The position numbers and the translations under genes are program-made. Shown here in pieces: positions 1-9,251 of a stretch of 64,000 nt of DNA. Under the pieces are notes generated by a model. The model ran no database searches and was not told the origin of the DNA. It saw nothing but the letters and a program-made list of their open reading frames with translations. Numbering within the stretch: the first letter of the stretch is position 1; every line of letters starts with the position of its first letter. The stretch is from JAOZTV01 sp965371805 (lineage in GTDB: Bacteria; Acidobacteriota; Aminicenantia; UBA2199). The DNA is taken from NCBI GenBank assembly GCA_965371805.1, contig CBDUZW010000003.1:115719-179718 (forward strand), given 5' to 3'.

Positions 1-1022
1 ACCGAAAACACTGAATATTCCCTGTTATTTTGTTCACCATAACCTGATTGAAAAAAGGTAAGATCATCATATCTCAAAGGTTTATTCATCGATATCTTAA
101 CATCTCTAACCATCCCCTGTTTATCTTTGATCTCTACCAGGCTTTCATAACTTTTAACAATTTGTGAATTAGGATATCTCTTTGCGGCGACATCCTTTAA
201 TCTCACAGTTATTGGGAGAATATATTGCTTTTTCCTCATTTGGAAATTTACTTTCCTTCCATCTATTAAAACTTGTGTCGGATTTCTGTCCTTACCATAT
301 AATATCAATTTGTTATCTGGGGATTTTTTTTTATTTACAAAAAAAGTAATCCCGGCAATATTATCCCCACCCTCGAGTGCAGGTTTTACCTTATTCAAAC
401 TTTGAATTCCCGAAGAGTTGGTAAAAAGATTATCTTCTCCAGTTTTATTGAACACAGGGGTACTGTTTACAAAATTATCTATAATAGAGATATCAATTCC
501 GATATCTCCAAAGGGTATTTTCTTTTCAGGACTTAAACCTTTTGCATCAATTGCATAAGTAAGGTCTTTACCATCAGTCTGTTCCCATACAGCTACTTCC
601 CATAGATTTCTTGAAAAGGATTTATTATTTATTTCTCCCTCGAACATCCCTAAAGTAGATTCTACAGAAAAGAAAAAAGTAAGCCCTCCACCTATAAATA
701 GAATAATCAATCCAGTATGGGTGATAAAGTTTCCAATATTTGAGAGTCTGAAACCAATCCTGAAGAATACTGATGCGACAAGATTAATGGTCAGTGTAAA
801 AAGAACCAGAACTGTTCCAGGTACTGGAAGAAACCCAAAAGCAAGGAAAAACCATGAATAGAAAAACTTTTGCTGTGCCTGATATAATCCATGATCAGCC
901 TGGTAGACTGTACCCCAAAACACCAATACTACTAAAAACAAAAGACAGACAACAGTGAGTTTTAATGATGCTAACTGTTTTAAAATTCTTGGAATAAAAC
1001 CTGTTTCTTTATCTTTTTCCAT
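1..1022 (-). CDS. resB: ResB-like cytochrome c biogenesis protein (partial)
   Basis: An open reading frame runs from an ATG at 1022 off the left edge of the window, so the C-terminus is missing (about 340 codons visible). After a short charged N-terminus come hydrophobic segments near residues 17-35, 55-80 and 95-115, then a long polar, presumably extracytoplasmic region. This is the ResB/Ccs1 layout of system II cytochrome c maturation, where the protein works with CcsA in haem delivery to apocytochromes. The lipoprotein gene upstream ends 1 nt before this start, so the two are probably translationally coupled. A ccsA gene would be expected beyond the window edge. The family call comes from topology and remembered ResB sequence features. 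Confidence 0.8.
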   Translation of the reverse strand, partial: MEKDKETGFIPRILKQLASLKLTVVCLLFLVVLVFWGTVYQADHGLYQAQQKFFYSWFFLAFGFLPVPGTVLVLFTLTINLVASVFFRIGFRLSNIGNFITHTGLIILFIGGGLTFFFSVESTLGMFEGEINNKSFSRNLWEVAVWEQTDGKDLTYAIDAKGLSPEKKIPFGDIGIDISIIDNFVNSTPVFNKTGEDNLFTNSSGIQSLNKVKPALEGGDNIAGITFFVNKKKSPDNKLILYGKDRNPTQVLIDGRKVNFQMRKKQYILPITVRLKDVAAKRYPNSQIVKSYESLVEIKDKQGMVRDVKISMNKPLRYDDLTFFQSGYGEQNNREYSVFS

Positions 1023-1023
1023 T

Positions 1024-1641
1024 TTACTTTTTTATCCTGAAAGATTCACTAAAAGCTCTAAACTTTTCTCTGTTTTTTACAAGAATCGATTTTTTACCTT
1101 TTAATTTTATAAATATTGTAGAAGTTTCCAGTTTTATTATTGAAACCAAAACAGAATTATCTGAACTCTCTTTTACAAGATCTGAGGCATCTATTTTTAC
1201 TACATCTAATCCTGTTTTCGTTTTAAACTTTTTACTTTTTCCGATAAAGTCTTTAAAATCCTGACCGTTTATATCCATCATGATTCCAATTTGTTCCAGC
1301 CATAATTTGACATTAGGCTCAAATCCGCCGCCATCACCCATTAATGGGATTATTGTACATTCAACTTTATCTTTTTCATCTTTTATTATAAGTGTAGCTA
1401 ATCTTATCCTTGAAGTACTAGTCCCATTTTTCCATCCATCCGGAGTATCCCATTCAAAGGATGCTCTTTTTACAGGTTTTACTGCTCCTTGGTGTTGTGA
1501 AGCACCTTTCTTAACTGAGTTAGCCTTTAAATCTACGCTTTCATCTGTATATTTTCTTATTTTTCCACTATCACCGCAGGAAACAAAAGTTAAAGCTGTT
1601 AATAATAGAAGAATAGAGAGAAAGAATCTAATATTTTTCAT
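1024..1641 (-). CDS. Lipoprotein paired with ResB
   Basis: A 205-aa protein with a lipoprotein-type signal sequence: a hydrophobic stretch from residue 6 ends in Val-Ser-Cys, with Cys22 the likely lipidated residue. The mature part has a conserved-looking Trp-Asp-Thr-Pro-Asp-Gly-Trp segment near residue 64. It then has strands around Arg-Leu-Ala-Thr and a Gly-Asp-Gly-Gly-Gly motif. Similar exported proteins sit beside ResB/CcsA genes in planctomycetes and other phyla, which suggests a role in or near cytochrome c maturation. No catalytic function can be assigned. The start is well placed, with GGAG about 8 nt upstream. Confidence 0.7.
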   Translation of the reverse strand: MKNIRFFLSILLLLTALTFVSCGDSGKIRKYTDESVDLKANSVKKGASQHQGAVKPVKRASFEWDTPDGWKNGTSTSRIRLATLIIKDEKDKVECTIIPLMGDGGGFEPNVKLWLEQIGIMMDINGQDFKDFIGKSKKFKTKTGLDVVKIDASDLVKESSDNSVLVSIIKLETSTIFIKLKGKKSILVKNREKFRAFSESFRIKK

Positions 1642-1745
1642 GTAATCGCTCCTTTTTTAATTATGATTAAGTATCATTTAAAATAAATAAAATGTCAAGG
1701 AAAAAACCCTAAATATATACCATTTTGTAGTACAATGAAATTCAG

Positions 1746-1779
1746 TTGACATTTTCTCACATTTACATATATATATAAT
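1746..1779 (+). promoter_or_regulatory. Sigma-70-type promoter for the hemerythrin-like gene
   Basis: TTGACA at 1746-1751 matches the -35 consensus. A TATATA at 1770-1775 lies 18 nt downstream, inside a longer TATATATATAAT stretch. The GGAGG and ATG of the next gene follow within 25 nt. The AT-richness of the region lowers specificity for the -10. Confidence 0.55.
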
Positions 1780-1799
1780 TATAAAGATGGAGGTAAAAA

Positions 1800-2210
1800 A
1801 TGGAATTGATCGAAGAGTTAAAAGAAGAACACAGGGAGATAAATAATCTTTTTATTGAGATCAAAAAACATGGTGTATATACAATGGAGGGGAGAAATAT
1901 ACTTTGCAGCGCAGAAGCTAAATTGCTGGACCATTTAAAGAAAGAAGATACCCAATTATATACTTTTCTTAACGATCATAAAGATAAAAACCGAGATTTA
2001 ATGAAAACAATTGATGCCTTTAAAGATGAGATGAGTGCGATAACATCATTTGCTTTAAAATTCTTCAGGAAGTACTCAATTGAAGGTGGAGGGATTGACT
2101 TTCTGTCAGATTTCAACAAGTTGTATACATCATTTAATATTAGAATTGCCAATGAGGAAAACATTCTGTTTAATGCCTATTCAGAACTAAAAAATAAACT
2201 TAAGAATTGA
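1800..2210 (+). CDS. Hemerythrin-like domain protein
   Basis: A 136-aa, all-helical, cytoplasmic protein starting behind a strong GGAGG. The first half has the pattern of the hemerythrin HHE cation-binding family: His11 in a Glu-Glu-His-Arg-Glu context, His24, and His45-x3-Glu49. The fourth-helix motif is recognisable as Ile-Ala-Asn-Glu-Glu-Asn-Ile-Leu-Phe near residue 116. The His that normally precedes it is replaced, and the third-helix His is not evident. It may bind metal incompletely or use different ligands. Hemerythrin-like proteins commonly sense or store O2, NO or iron in anaerobes; the actual role here is unknown. Confidence 0.65.
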   Translation: MELIEELKEEHREINNLFIEIKKHGVYTMEGRNILCSAEAKLLDHLKKEDTQLYTFLNDHKDKNRDLMKTIDAFKDEMSAITSFALKFFRKYSIEGGGIDFLSDFNKLYTSFNIRIANEENILFNAYSELKNKLKN

Positions 2211-2331
2211 GATCTCGTTTAAGTAAAAACAAACTCCATAGACACAAATAAAATAGTTTCCAAAAACAATCAATTTATAATTTTAGTTATTTTTTCAAGA
2301 AGCAACTTTTATGGTATACTTTATAATAAAG

Positions 2332-5300
2332 ATGAGTACAAAAAAAATAATTTTCACAGGTGGCGGCACTGGCGGTCATGTGTATCCGAATATAGCGATC
2401 TATGATGCTCTCAGGAAAAAATACCCTGACTCTAAATTTATTTATATGGGTACAAAAAAGGGTGCTGAATATAAAATTATAAATAATCTTACCCATAACA
2501 TTGAATTTATTCCAATAGCTTCAAAAGGGCTTCCAATAAGAATAAAGAGCTTAAAAACCATATTCTCGCTTATTATCATTTTTTTCGGATTTTTAAAGAG
2601 CCTCCTTATTCTAAAAAAATTCAAGCCGGATATAATTGTTGGAAGCGGTGGCTTCGTTGCAGCGCCTGTCCTTCTTGCGGCAGCTTTATTAAAAATAAAA
2701 GTATTTATTCATGAGCAGAATTCTGTGCCGGGCAGACTCAATATGTTTATATCAAAATTTGCAACAAAAATTGGAGTCTCATTTGAATCCACACTAGATT
2801 TCTTCCCTGCAAAAAAAGCTGTATACACTGGATATCCTTTAAGAAACTCAATATCACTAAAAAAAGGAGACTCTGAAAAGATAAAAAAAAAATATAATAT
2901 TCCAGAAAAAAATAAGGTACTTTTTGTCTTCGGTGGTAGTGGAGGAGCCAGAACCATAAATAGAGCTATGATTGAGATCATTCCTATGCTTCTGTCATTG
3001 CAGAATGTCACTATTTTCTTTTCGACAGGAAGAGGATATTCAAAAAGCTATAAAGCTTATGACGAAACAGTTGAATTGCTTTCCAACATCAAGATCCCTA
3101 CTGATATTGAGGGGCAATTAATTATAAAGGAATATTTCGAAAACATTGATGAAATATATACGATTTCAGACTTGATCGTTTGCAGAGCAGGTGCAGGAAC
3201 CATTAAAGAAGTTACCGCGATGGGAAAACCATCAATCCTGATTCCAAAGATCAACCTTCCTGGAGATCATCAGATATTGAATGCTAAAGAAATTGAAAAC
3301 AGTGGTGGAGCAAGCATTATCTATGAAAACATTAATATAAATAACGGAATCAATGATGTATTTATCTCTCCGGAACCCCTATTTGAAAAGATAAAAAATA
3401 CAATATTATCAACAAAAGATTTAATAAAGATAGAGACAATTCTTAGCAAAATTAAAAGAATTGACAGCCCTGCAATAATAGTAAATGAAATAGACAACAT
3501 TATTTCAGCAAAAACTATTGTTTCAAAAAAAGAGTTGGAGATCTTTTACCTTCAGGCACTATTTGAAGAGAAAAGCTATGAAATGGTTTTTAATTCTACC
3601 AGCTTTGGAAATTCATTTCTCAGTGATCATAACCTGGGACATTTTTTAAAAAATGTTTTTTTTGAGATCAAGATCGATAATAATACAAAACAAATGCTGG
3701 TAAAAAGACGAAAAGGTAATGTACTTATTAATGGGAATCAAGTTGAAAAATGGAGTGAAATCAGAAGAGATGACATTATTTCTGTATTAGATGAAAATAA
3801 TAATGAGTATCAATTCGCACTAAAAAGTTACATTGAAGAGATCGATATTACTGTCGATAACAGATCAACTGCTTCAAAAATAAGAGGCTCATCACTGGGT
3901 ATAATGACATCAAGAATAGGTGGTTTTTTAAGAGAAGTAGTCATCGCAGCAATTTTCGGGGCAGGAAAAATCACTGATATTTATGCAATTGGTTTATCCA
4001 TATCAAATTTAATAAGAAGGATTGTTGCTGAAAATGCGATGGATAATATATTCCTTCCGATATTCTCCAGGATGCTTCATAGAAGTTCTAAAAAAAATGT
4101 GTGGGAAGCAGCTTCATCAATAATTAATGTTACTTTAATGATAGCAGTAATATTTACAATAGTAGGAATCATTTTCACACCGGAATTGATAAAGCTGCTC
4201 TTTCCCGGATTGGTAGAAAAAGGTTTTTTAAAAGAGACTGTAAATATGACAAGACTAATGCTTCCATATATGATCTTGGTAACCATATCTGCAATTATGT
4301 CATCCTATTTAAAAGCTTTCAACAAATTTGGCACAGCTGAAGGTTCTATGATATTTTACTCTGTTGGAATTATTACATCAATATTGCTTTTAAATTCAAC
4401 AATTGGTTTGTATTCACTTGCAATAGGCGTTTTATTGGGGGGAATACTGCAGATTTTATTCCTCTTCCCATTTACTGCAGGAGTACTTAGACAAAAATCA
4501 CTTGAATTCTCATATAAACCTGTTTTCAACTTTTCAAGTGCAATAAATAAAAGATACTATTCTCAGTTATGGCCAATATCAATAGATGCATTACTTTCTA
4601 AGTTATCTGAAATTGTTGATCAGTTTATTGCAGCAGGTTTAAGCACAGGAACATTATCATATATATATTATTCAAAAACAATTTACAGACTGCCATTTGC
4701 AATTATTTCACAGGGTATCAACTCTGTAATATTAAAAGAATTTTCAGAAAAGATTGCCTTATTTGATAAAGAGAAGGCAAAGAGATTATTCATTGATGGT
4801 ATTAAAACAAATGTATTTCTGTTAATGCCAATCTCAATAATAATATATTTACTTTCTGATCAAATTGTGTCCGTTTTATTAGAAAGATTTAATTTTGATT
4901 CAATTGATGTAATTTTTACTTCAGTAACATTAAAAGCATACTCTTTGGGATTAGTCAGCTGGGGGGTTTATTCATTAACCAGTCGTATTTTTTCAGCCCG
5001 TTTGGATATGAAAACCTCAATGATATTAAATATATTTATGATTATTACAAATATTTCACTTTGTTTTTACCTTGTAAATACACCCCTGGGGTTTGTCGGA
5101 TTAGCTCTTGCATCTTCAATTTCTTTTTTACTTTTTTCAATAATTAGAGTTATTGTTCTAAAATATAAATTGAAAAAAGAGCAAATATTCATAAGCTCCA
5201 ATGAGTTATTTAAATCTATATCAAAAACTTTTTTCGCATCACTTATAATGACAATTGTTCTTATAGAAACAAAAATTATATTTTCTAAATTGCATTTTTC

Positions 5301-6123
5301 TTCCAGGATCACAGCAAATTTCGTTCTATTGATATCTTCTCTTCTGATCGGTTTCTTTATTTATTTTTTGTCTTCAATCATTTTGAAGAATACAGAGATA
5401 CTTATATTGAAAAAAAGAACTCCTAGAAAAGCAAAAAAAACTCCTTTAAACCTGCTCTCTCCATTTGGATTTTTAAATGCCATTCAGAAAGAACCTGAAA
5501 AACACAAAGATAATTATAAGTATAAAATAAATGTTTACATATCCAGTCCCAGTTGGGAGATACAAAATGTGGGAATAAAACTAATTGGATTATTCAAGGA
5601 TCAATCCAAAACTGATTATCTCCTGAATATTATCAAAACCAGTAAAAAAGACAATTTCATTAAAAGAAATGCAATTAACTCATTAAGTCAATTAGGAATT
5701 TGGCAGACCGGCATTAAAGATAATATAATTTCATTATTGTCTAATACATATTTTGAGGTTAGAATAGCTACAATAAATTATCTGAGAGAAAATATGCCGG
5801 AAAAAGAATATGAAATATATAAGAAAATTATGCTAAAAAAAATTTTTAAGGCAAGAATAGAAGAGAAGATAGCATATATAAAATTCATTTCAAAATTTGG
5901 TGATTTAAATGATCTCAAGTTATTACAACCATATTTTCTACATAGTAATTCGCTTTTAAGAGAAGAGTTACTTTCTCTACTTTTAAGCTTTTTTAAAAGA
6001 GAATTATTAAACAGTAATGAAGTAAAAGAAAAGATTAATTCCATTCTAATTACTTCAAATCATATGAGAGCTGAATTCAAATTAAAACAACTCATTAGGA
6101 TTATTTATAGGGAGATAGAATAA
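2332..6123 (+). CDS. murG-murJ: MurG / FHA-like / MurJ / HEAT fusion protein
   Basis: One 1263-codon frame joins enzymes that act in sequence on lipid II. Residues 1 to about 390 are MurG, the UDP-GlcNAc transferase making lipid II on the inner leaflet: the Gly-rich GGTGGHVYP loop starts at residue 10, His-Glu-Gln-Asn is at 127, and a second GGSGGAR loop follows. Residues about 415-505 resemble an FHA domain (Asn-Gly-Asn-Gln-Val near 467, then Arg-Arg-Asp-Asp-Ile-Ile). Residues about 511-1024 are MurJ, the lipid II flippase, with its Ser-Arg-Ile-Gly-Gly-Phe-Leu-Arg-Glu opening and many membrane segments. Residues about 1068-1263 look like HEAT repeats. No stop or frameshift interrupts it. An in-frame ATG at 2311 would add 7 residues; 2332 fits MurG homologues better. 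Both starts have poor Shine-Dalgarno sites, and a TATACT at 2315 could give a very short leader. Confidence 0.9.
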   Translation: MSTKKIIFTGGGTGGHVYPNIAIYDALRKKYPDSKFIYMGTKKGAEYKIINNLTHNIEFIPIASKGLPIRIKSLKTIFSLIIIFFGFLKSLLILKKFKPDIIVGSGGFVAAPVLLAAALLKIKVFIHEQNSVPGRLNMFISKFATKIGVSFESTLDFFPAKKAVYTGYPLRNSISLKKGDSEKIKKKYNIPEKNKVLFVFGGSGGARTINRAMIEIIPMLLSLQNVTIFFSTGRGYSKSYKAYDETVELLSNIKIPTDIEGQLIIKEYFENIDEIYTISDLIVCRAGAGTIKEVTAMGKPSILIPKINLPGDHQILNAKEIENSGGASIIYENININNGINDVFISPEPLFEKIKNTILSTKDLIKIETILSKIKRIDSPAIIVNEIDNIISAKTIVSKKELEIFYLQALFEEKSYEMVFNSTSFGNSFLSDHNLGHFLKNVFFEIKIDNNTKQMLVKRRKGNVLINGNQVEKWSEIRRDDIISVLDENNNEYQFALKSYIEEIDITVDNRSTASKIRGSSLGIMTSRIGGFLREVVIAAIFGAGKITDIYAIGLSISNLIRRIVAENAMDNIFLPIFSRMLHRSSKKNVWEAASSIINVTLMIAVIFTIVGIIFTPELIKLLFPGLVEKGFLKETVNMTRLMLPYMILVTISAIMSSYLKAFNKFGTAEGSMIFYSVGIITSILLLNSTIGLYSLAIGVLLGGILQILFLFPFTAGVLRQKSLEFSYKPVFNFSSAINKRYYSQLWPISIDALLSKLSEIVDQFIAAGLSTGTLSYIYYSKTIYRLPFAIISQGINSVILKEFSEKIALFDKEKAKRLFIDGIKTNVFLLMPISIIIYLLSDQIVSVLLERFNFDSIDVIFTSVTLKAYSLGLVSWGVYSLTSRIFSARLDMKTSMILNIFMIITNISLCFYLVNTPLGFVGLALASSISFLLFSIIRVIVLKYKLKKEQIFISSNELFKSISKTFFASLIMTIVLIETKIIFSKLHFSSRITANFVLLISSLLIGFFIYFLSSIILKNTEILILKKRTPRKAKKTPLNLLSPFGFLNAIQKEPEKHKDNYKYKINVYISSPSWEIQNVGIKLIGLFKDQSKTDYLLNIIKTSKKDNFIKRNAINSLSQLGIWQTGIKDNIISLLSNTYFEVRIATINYLRENMPEKEYEIYKKIMLKKIFKARIEEKIAYIKFISKFGDLNDLKLLQPYFLHSNSLLREELLSLLLSFFKRELLNSNEVKEKINSILITSNHMRAEFKLKQLIRIIYREIE

Positions 6124-6124
6124 T

Positions 6125-7222
6125 ATGATTACCTGGATCTTAGATTTTCTTAACTCAGTAGAAATACCTAGAATAGTGTCATATATTACATTTAGAGCTT
6201 TAATGGCGATGTTAACTTCATTTTTAATCGGAATAATATTTGGCAAACAGTTGATAAAAATTATTTTTCAATTAAATTTCAGGGATAAAACTAGAGAATA
6301 TGGCGATATCTCTTCAAAGAATAAAGATGGAACGCCAACTATGGGAGGATTGATAATCTTTATATCATTTCTGATTTCTGTAGTTATATGGGGAGACCTA
6401 AAAAGTTTCTTCATCCATATAATACTTTTTTCAGCATTCTGGTTCACAGCATTAGGGTTCATTGACGATTATCTTAAGAGTACCAGAGGTTCAAGTGATG
6501 CAGGTCTTAGCCGAAGTATAAAACTCTTCTTTCAAGCACTTTTTGGTGTAATACTTGCAATATTAGTTCTTTCACCGGACTCCACCCCTTTTTCATCAGA
6601 TATTATTAGTGTCCTGTTTGCACCATTCTTTAAGAATCCTATTATTGACCTGTCTGTTTTTTATTATTTTTTTATTGTACTCGTTATAATTGGGATATCA
6701 AATGCAATTAATTTTGCAGACGGGTTAGATGGGCTCGCAACAGTTCCAGCTTCTTTTGTAACAATTGTCTATGCTGTTTTTGCTTATATTCTAGGCAATT
6801 CAAAAGCAGCAGAATATCTTCTATTTCCATACATTAAAGGTTCAGGAGAGCTATCAATAGCGCTTGCTGCACTTATTGGAGCATTAGCTGCATTTTTATG
6901 GTATAACACATATCCAGCAGAAATATTTATGGGAGACACGGGTTCTCTATTTCTTGGAGGTGTGATTGCAACCTCAGCTATCCTGCTAAAAAAAGAGCTC
7001 CTCTTTATTATTGCAGGCGGCATTTTTGTAATTGAATTTTTATCAGTTTTTATTCAAGACTTTATTGGTATTAAATTGCTTAAAAGAAGGATTTTTTATA
7101 GGGCACCCATTCATCATACATATCAATTTCTTGGTATTGCAGAACCTAAAATTGTTGTACGGTTCTGGATACTTTCTGTCATATTTTTATTAATAAGTAT
7201 AATTAGTATTAAACTCAGGTAG
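6125..7222 (+). CDS. mraY: Phospho-N-acetylmuramoyl-pentapeptide transferase
   Basis: A 365-aa polytopic membrane enzyme that makes lipid I from UDP-MurNAc-pentapeptide and undecaprenyl phosphate. It supplies the substrate of the MurG domain encoded just upstream. The signature residues are all visible: Gly-Phe-Ile-Asp-Asp-Tyr-Leu-Lys, the Asn-Phe-Ala-Asp-Gly-Leu-Asp-Gly-Leu block, Phe-Met-Gly-Asp-Thr-Gly-Ser, and Pro-Ile-His-His-Thr-Tyr-Gln near the C-terminus. Length is normal. The ATG follows the murG-murJ stop by 1 nt, with its GGAG inside the previous gene, so the two are surely co-transcribed. Order is unusual (mraY usually precedes murG), and no murD or ftsW separates them. Confidence 0.95.
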   Translation: MITWILDFLNSVEIPRIVSYITFRALMAMLTSFLIGIIFGKQLIKIIFQLNFRDKTREYGDISSKNKDGTPTMGGLIIFISFLISVVIWGDLKSFFIHIILFSAFWFTALGFIDDYLKSTRGSSDAGLSRSIKLFFQALFGVILAILVLSPDSTPFSSDIISVLFAPFFKNPIIDLSVFYYFFIVLVIIGISNAINFADGLDGLATVPASFVTIVYAVFAYILGNSKAAEYLLFPYIKGSGELSIALAALIGALAAFLWYNTYPAEIFMGDTGSLFLGGVIATSAILLKKELLFIIAGGIFVIEFLSVFIQDFIGIKLLKRRIFYRAPIHHTYQFLGIAEPKIVVRFWILSVIFLLISIISIKLR

Positions 7223-7234
7223 GAGAAGCTAGCC

Positions 7235-7897
7235 ATGATTGAAGATTTAAAGACCATTTTAGTGTATATAAGTATAGAATTAATGAAATTTATTATAATT
7301 GCATTAAAAAAAGCAGTTATTTTTTTTATGGGTCTGGTTATAATGATTTCATCATTTTTTATCGGCTTAAAATCTGAGATACCTTTTATTTATGTTATTT
7401 TCAGCTTAATTGTATTAATAATACTATTGTTTTTTATCACAGAAAATGTTTTCAAAAGAACTCAATTTTCATTCAATAATAATTTCGTAAAGTTTCTTTT
7501 AAATGAAAACAAACCACATATAAAAACTGATTTTTCAAAAGAAAAACTTAAGGAAATTAAAAGAGAAATTAATACAAAGAAAATGTCAGCAATGAAAAGA
7601 ACAATACTTGCAATATATATTAATTCAATTAACAGAAAAGAAGAGATCTTAAAGGGTGATATCAAAATCTTAAAAAGGGAGTTAGTCAAAATCCATCTAG
7701 CAGGTTATGGCTTGTTTTTTGTTCTTATACTTTTCTTTGAACTTATTTCCTTAGCATTAGCATTTGCTAATGGTATTCAAACAGATTTTATAATATTTCT
7801 TTCTTTAATAGGATTTGTCTTTGCTTATGCACTTTTTTCAATAACAATTGATCCATTATTATACCTCCTAATACAAAAAAAAGTATTTGAAGCTTGA
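7235..7897 (+). CDS. Membrane protein of unknown function
   Basis: A 220-aa protein with two hydrophobic helices near residues 25-45 and 50-70, a basic soluble segment (about 75-150), and two more helices near 155-180 and 185-210. The middle segment is rich in Lys and Glu and probably cytoplasmic and helical. It lies 12 nt after mraY behind a GGAG and is likely the last gene of the lipid II operon, so a role in envelope assembly is possible. No known family was recognised. Confidence 0.6.
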   Translation: MIEDLKTILVYISIELMKFIIIALKKAVIFFMGLVIMISSFFIGLKSEIPFIYVIFSLIVLIILLFFITENVFKRTQFSFNNNFVKFLLNENKPHIKTDFSKEKLKEIKREINTKKMSAMKRTILAIYINSINRKEEILKGDIKILKRELVKIHLAGYGLFFVLILFFELISLALAFANGIQTDFIIFLSLIGFVFAYALFSITIDPLLYLLIQKKVFEA

Positions 7898-7931
7898 TTC
7901 TCTTAATACAATCCAATTCAAAAATATCGTT

Positions 7932-8360
7932 TTAGCGTTCTGCACTCCATGATCCAAATAATTCAGTATCATTTTCAATCAAGCTGATTGCACCGGTCAT
8001 TTCAATCTCATTATTAAACTGTCCTAAGAAGAAATATTTATATGAATCTCCCTTATTGATGTATATTTCAACATTATAAGTAGTCTCATTATCAATTTCA
8101 ACTGATATAACTTTATATGTTCCAACAGTTGCTTCATCAATCATCACATTGCCGGATTCTTCAGTTCCTGTAAATTCCAGGATTTGATTTTTCTTTAGAC
8201 CTGAATTAAAACTCAGAAAAAAAGTCCACTCTCCATTTATATCATATCCATTTTTTACTTCACTTTCTTTGCACCCAATATTTGAAATTAAGCTAAAAAA
8301 GACAATAAAAACAATTAGTATTATAAGATTTTTCATTTTGTTTTTTTTTATTATGTTCAT
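7932..8360 (-). CDS. Small lipoprotein, unknown function
   Basis: A 142-aa protein with a hydrophobic signal ending in Ser-Asn-Ile-Gly-Cys, so the mature form would begin at a lipidated Cys30. The remainder is beta-rich, with an early Gly-Glu-Trp-Thr and a final Gly-Ser-Trp-Ser motif. This resembles the small lipocalin-like lipoprotein at 63293-63886, which ends in Gly-Thr-Trp-Ser. A second possible start (Met9, at 8336) would leave a cleaner signal peptide. It follows the beta-barrel gene on the same strand by 12 nt. Confidence 0.6.
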   Translation of the reverse strand: MNIIKKNKMKNLIILIVFIVFFSLISNIGCKESEVKNGYDINGEWTFFLSFNSGLKKNQILEFTGTEESGNVMIDEATVGTYKVISVEIDNETTYNVEIYINKGDSYKYFFLGQFNNEIEMTGAISLIENDTELFGSWSAER

Positions 8361-8372
8361 TCCTGATACCTT

Positions 8373-9248
8373 CTAAAAAGAAAATTTGATCCCAAAATTC
8401 AATGCAAACCCGGTCATGTCCGATTTCATGTTTTCACCGGCCCATTGCTCATCCAAATCACCCTCAACAGCAAATTGTCCCTGATCAGTATCTTTGTGGA
8501 CATAGTAAATCAAACTTCCTTCATAAAATTCATCGAAAAGATGGTAATCATCTTTATAACGAATTTGACCTGAAAAATCTCTAAATGAAGCTATTTGATA
8601 TATTCCTTCTGCCGTGAAAGCAAAGTTTTTCATGATATTAATTTGTAGAGCAAGTCCAAATTTAGCTCCGGGGAAATTTGTTCTGGCATTTAACTGACCA
8701 TCTCTTTGAGCAGAAAGCGAACTATCATCTCTCTCTTTAATCGTTTCTTTATAATTTGCATAATACATACCAAAGCCAAAAACAGTTTTAATTTTAAAAA
8801 CTGGATTATCAATAAAAGTATAATGAATATTTATAAAAACAGGTAACACACCCAATGTACTATCTCTCATCAGGGAGTAATCAGAATTAGTGGCAATAGT
8901 TTTTATAGATGTTTCATAGGTTTTTGTTTGGTAACCAATTTCCAGACCAACCGAATATCTATCAATTTCAATTCCTACCTCACCACCAAAACCTTGAAAA
9001 ACAAGGCTTTTACTTAGATCTGCATTATAACCATTTTTTTCGGTATAAAAAATATCATTAGATTCAATCAGTTTTGCAAAGTCGCCTGCCTTTGAAAAAC
9101 TTGAAGAACTAGAAGCTTTCAAGTAGAACTGAATCTTAGAATAATTTCTCTCATTCCGGGATAACAGATATTTTACTTCTGTTATATGTATCAATATTAA
9201 CAGGAAAATTACAGAAAAACTTATTTTTTTAAAATTCTTAAATTTCAT
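8373..9248 (-). CDS. Outer-membrane beta-barrel protein
   Basis: A 291-aa exported protein. An N-terminal hydrophobic stretch (about residues 10-28) is followed by alternating amphipathic strands rich in Tyr, Phe and Gly. It finishes with Asn-Phe-Gly-Ile-Lys-Phe-Ser-Phe, and the terminal Phe is the usual BAM recognition signal. It fits the OmpA/OmpW-like barrel class as a porin-like or structural protein. The substrate is unknown. It is flanked 3 nt upstream by the parvulin gene and downstream by a lipoprotein gene, all on one strand. Confidence 0.65.
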   Translation of the reverse strand: MKFKNFKKISFSVIFLLILIHITEVKYLLSRNERNYSKIQFYLKASSSSSFSKAGDFAKLIESNDIFYTEKNGYNADLSKSLVFQGFGGEVGIEIDRYSVGLEIGYQTKTYETSIKTIATNSDYSLMRDSTLGVLPVFINIHYTFIDNPVFKIKTVFGFGMYYANYKETIKERDDSSLSAQRDGQLNARTNFPGAKFGLALQINIMKNFAFTAEGIYQIASFRDFSGQIRYKDDYHLFDEFYEGSLIYYVHKDTDQGQFAVEGDLDEQWAGENMKSDMTGFALNFGIKFSF

Positions 9249-9251
9249 AGA

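Noticed and set aside
1280..1645. 121-codon plus-strand frame opposite the ResB-associated lipoprotein.
   Set aside because: The opposite strand encodes a convincing lipoprotein with RBS and operon coupling; this frame has neither.
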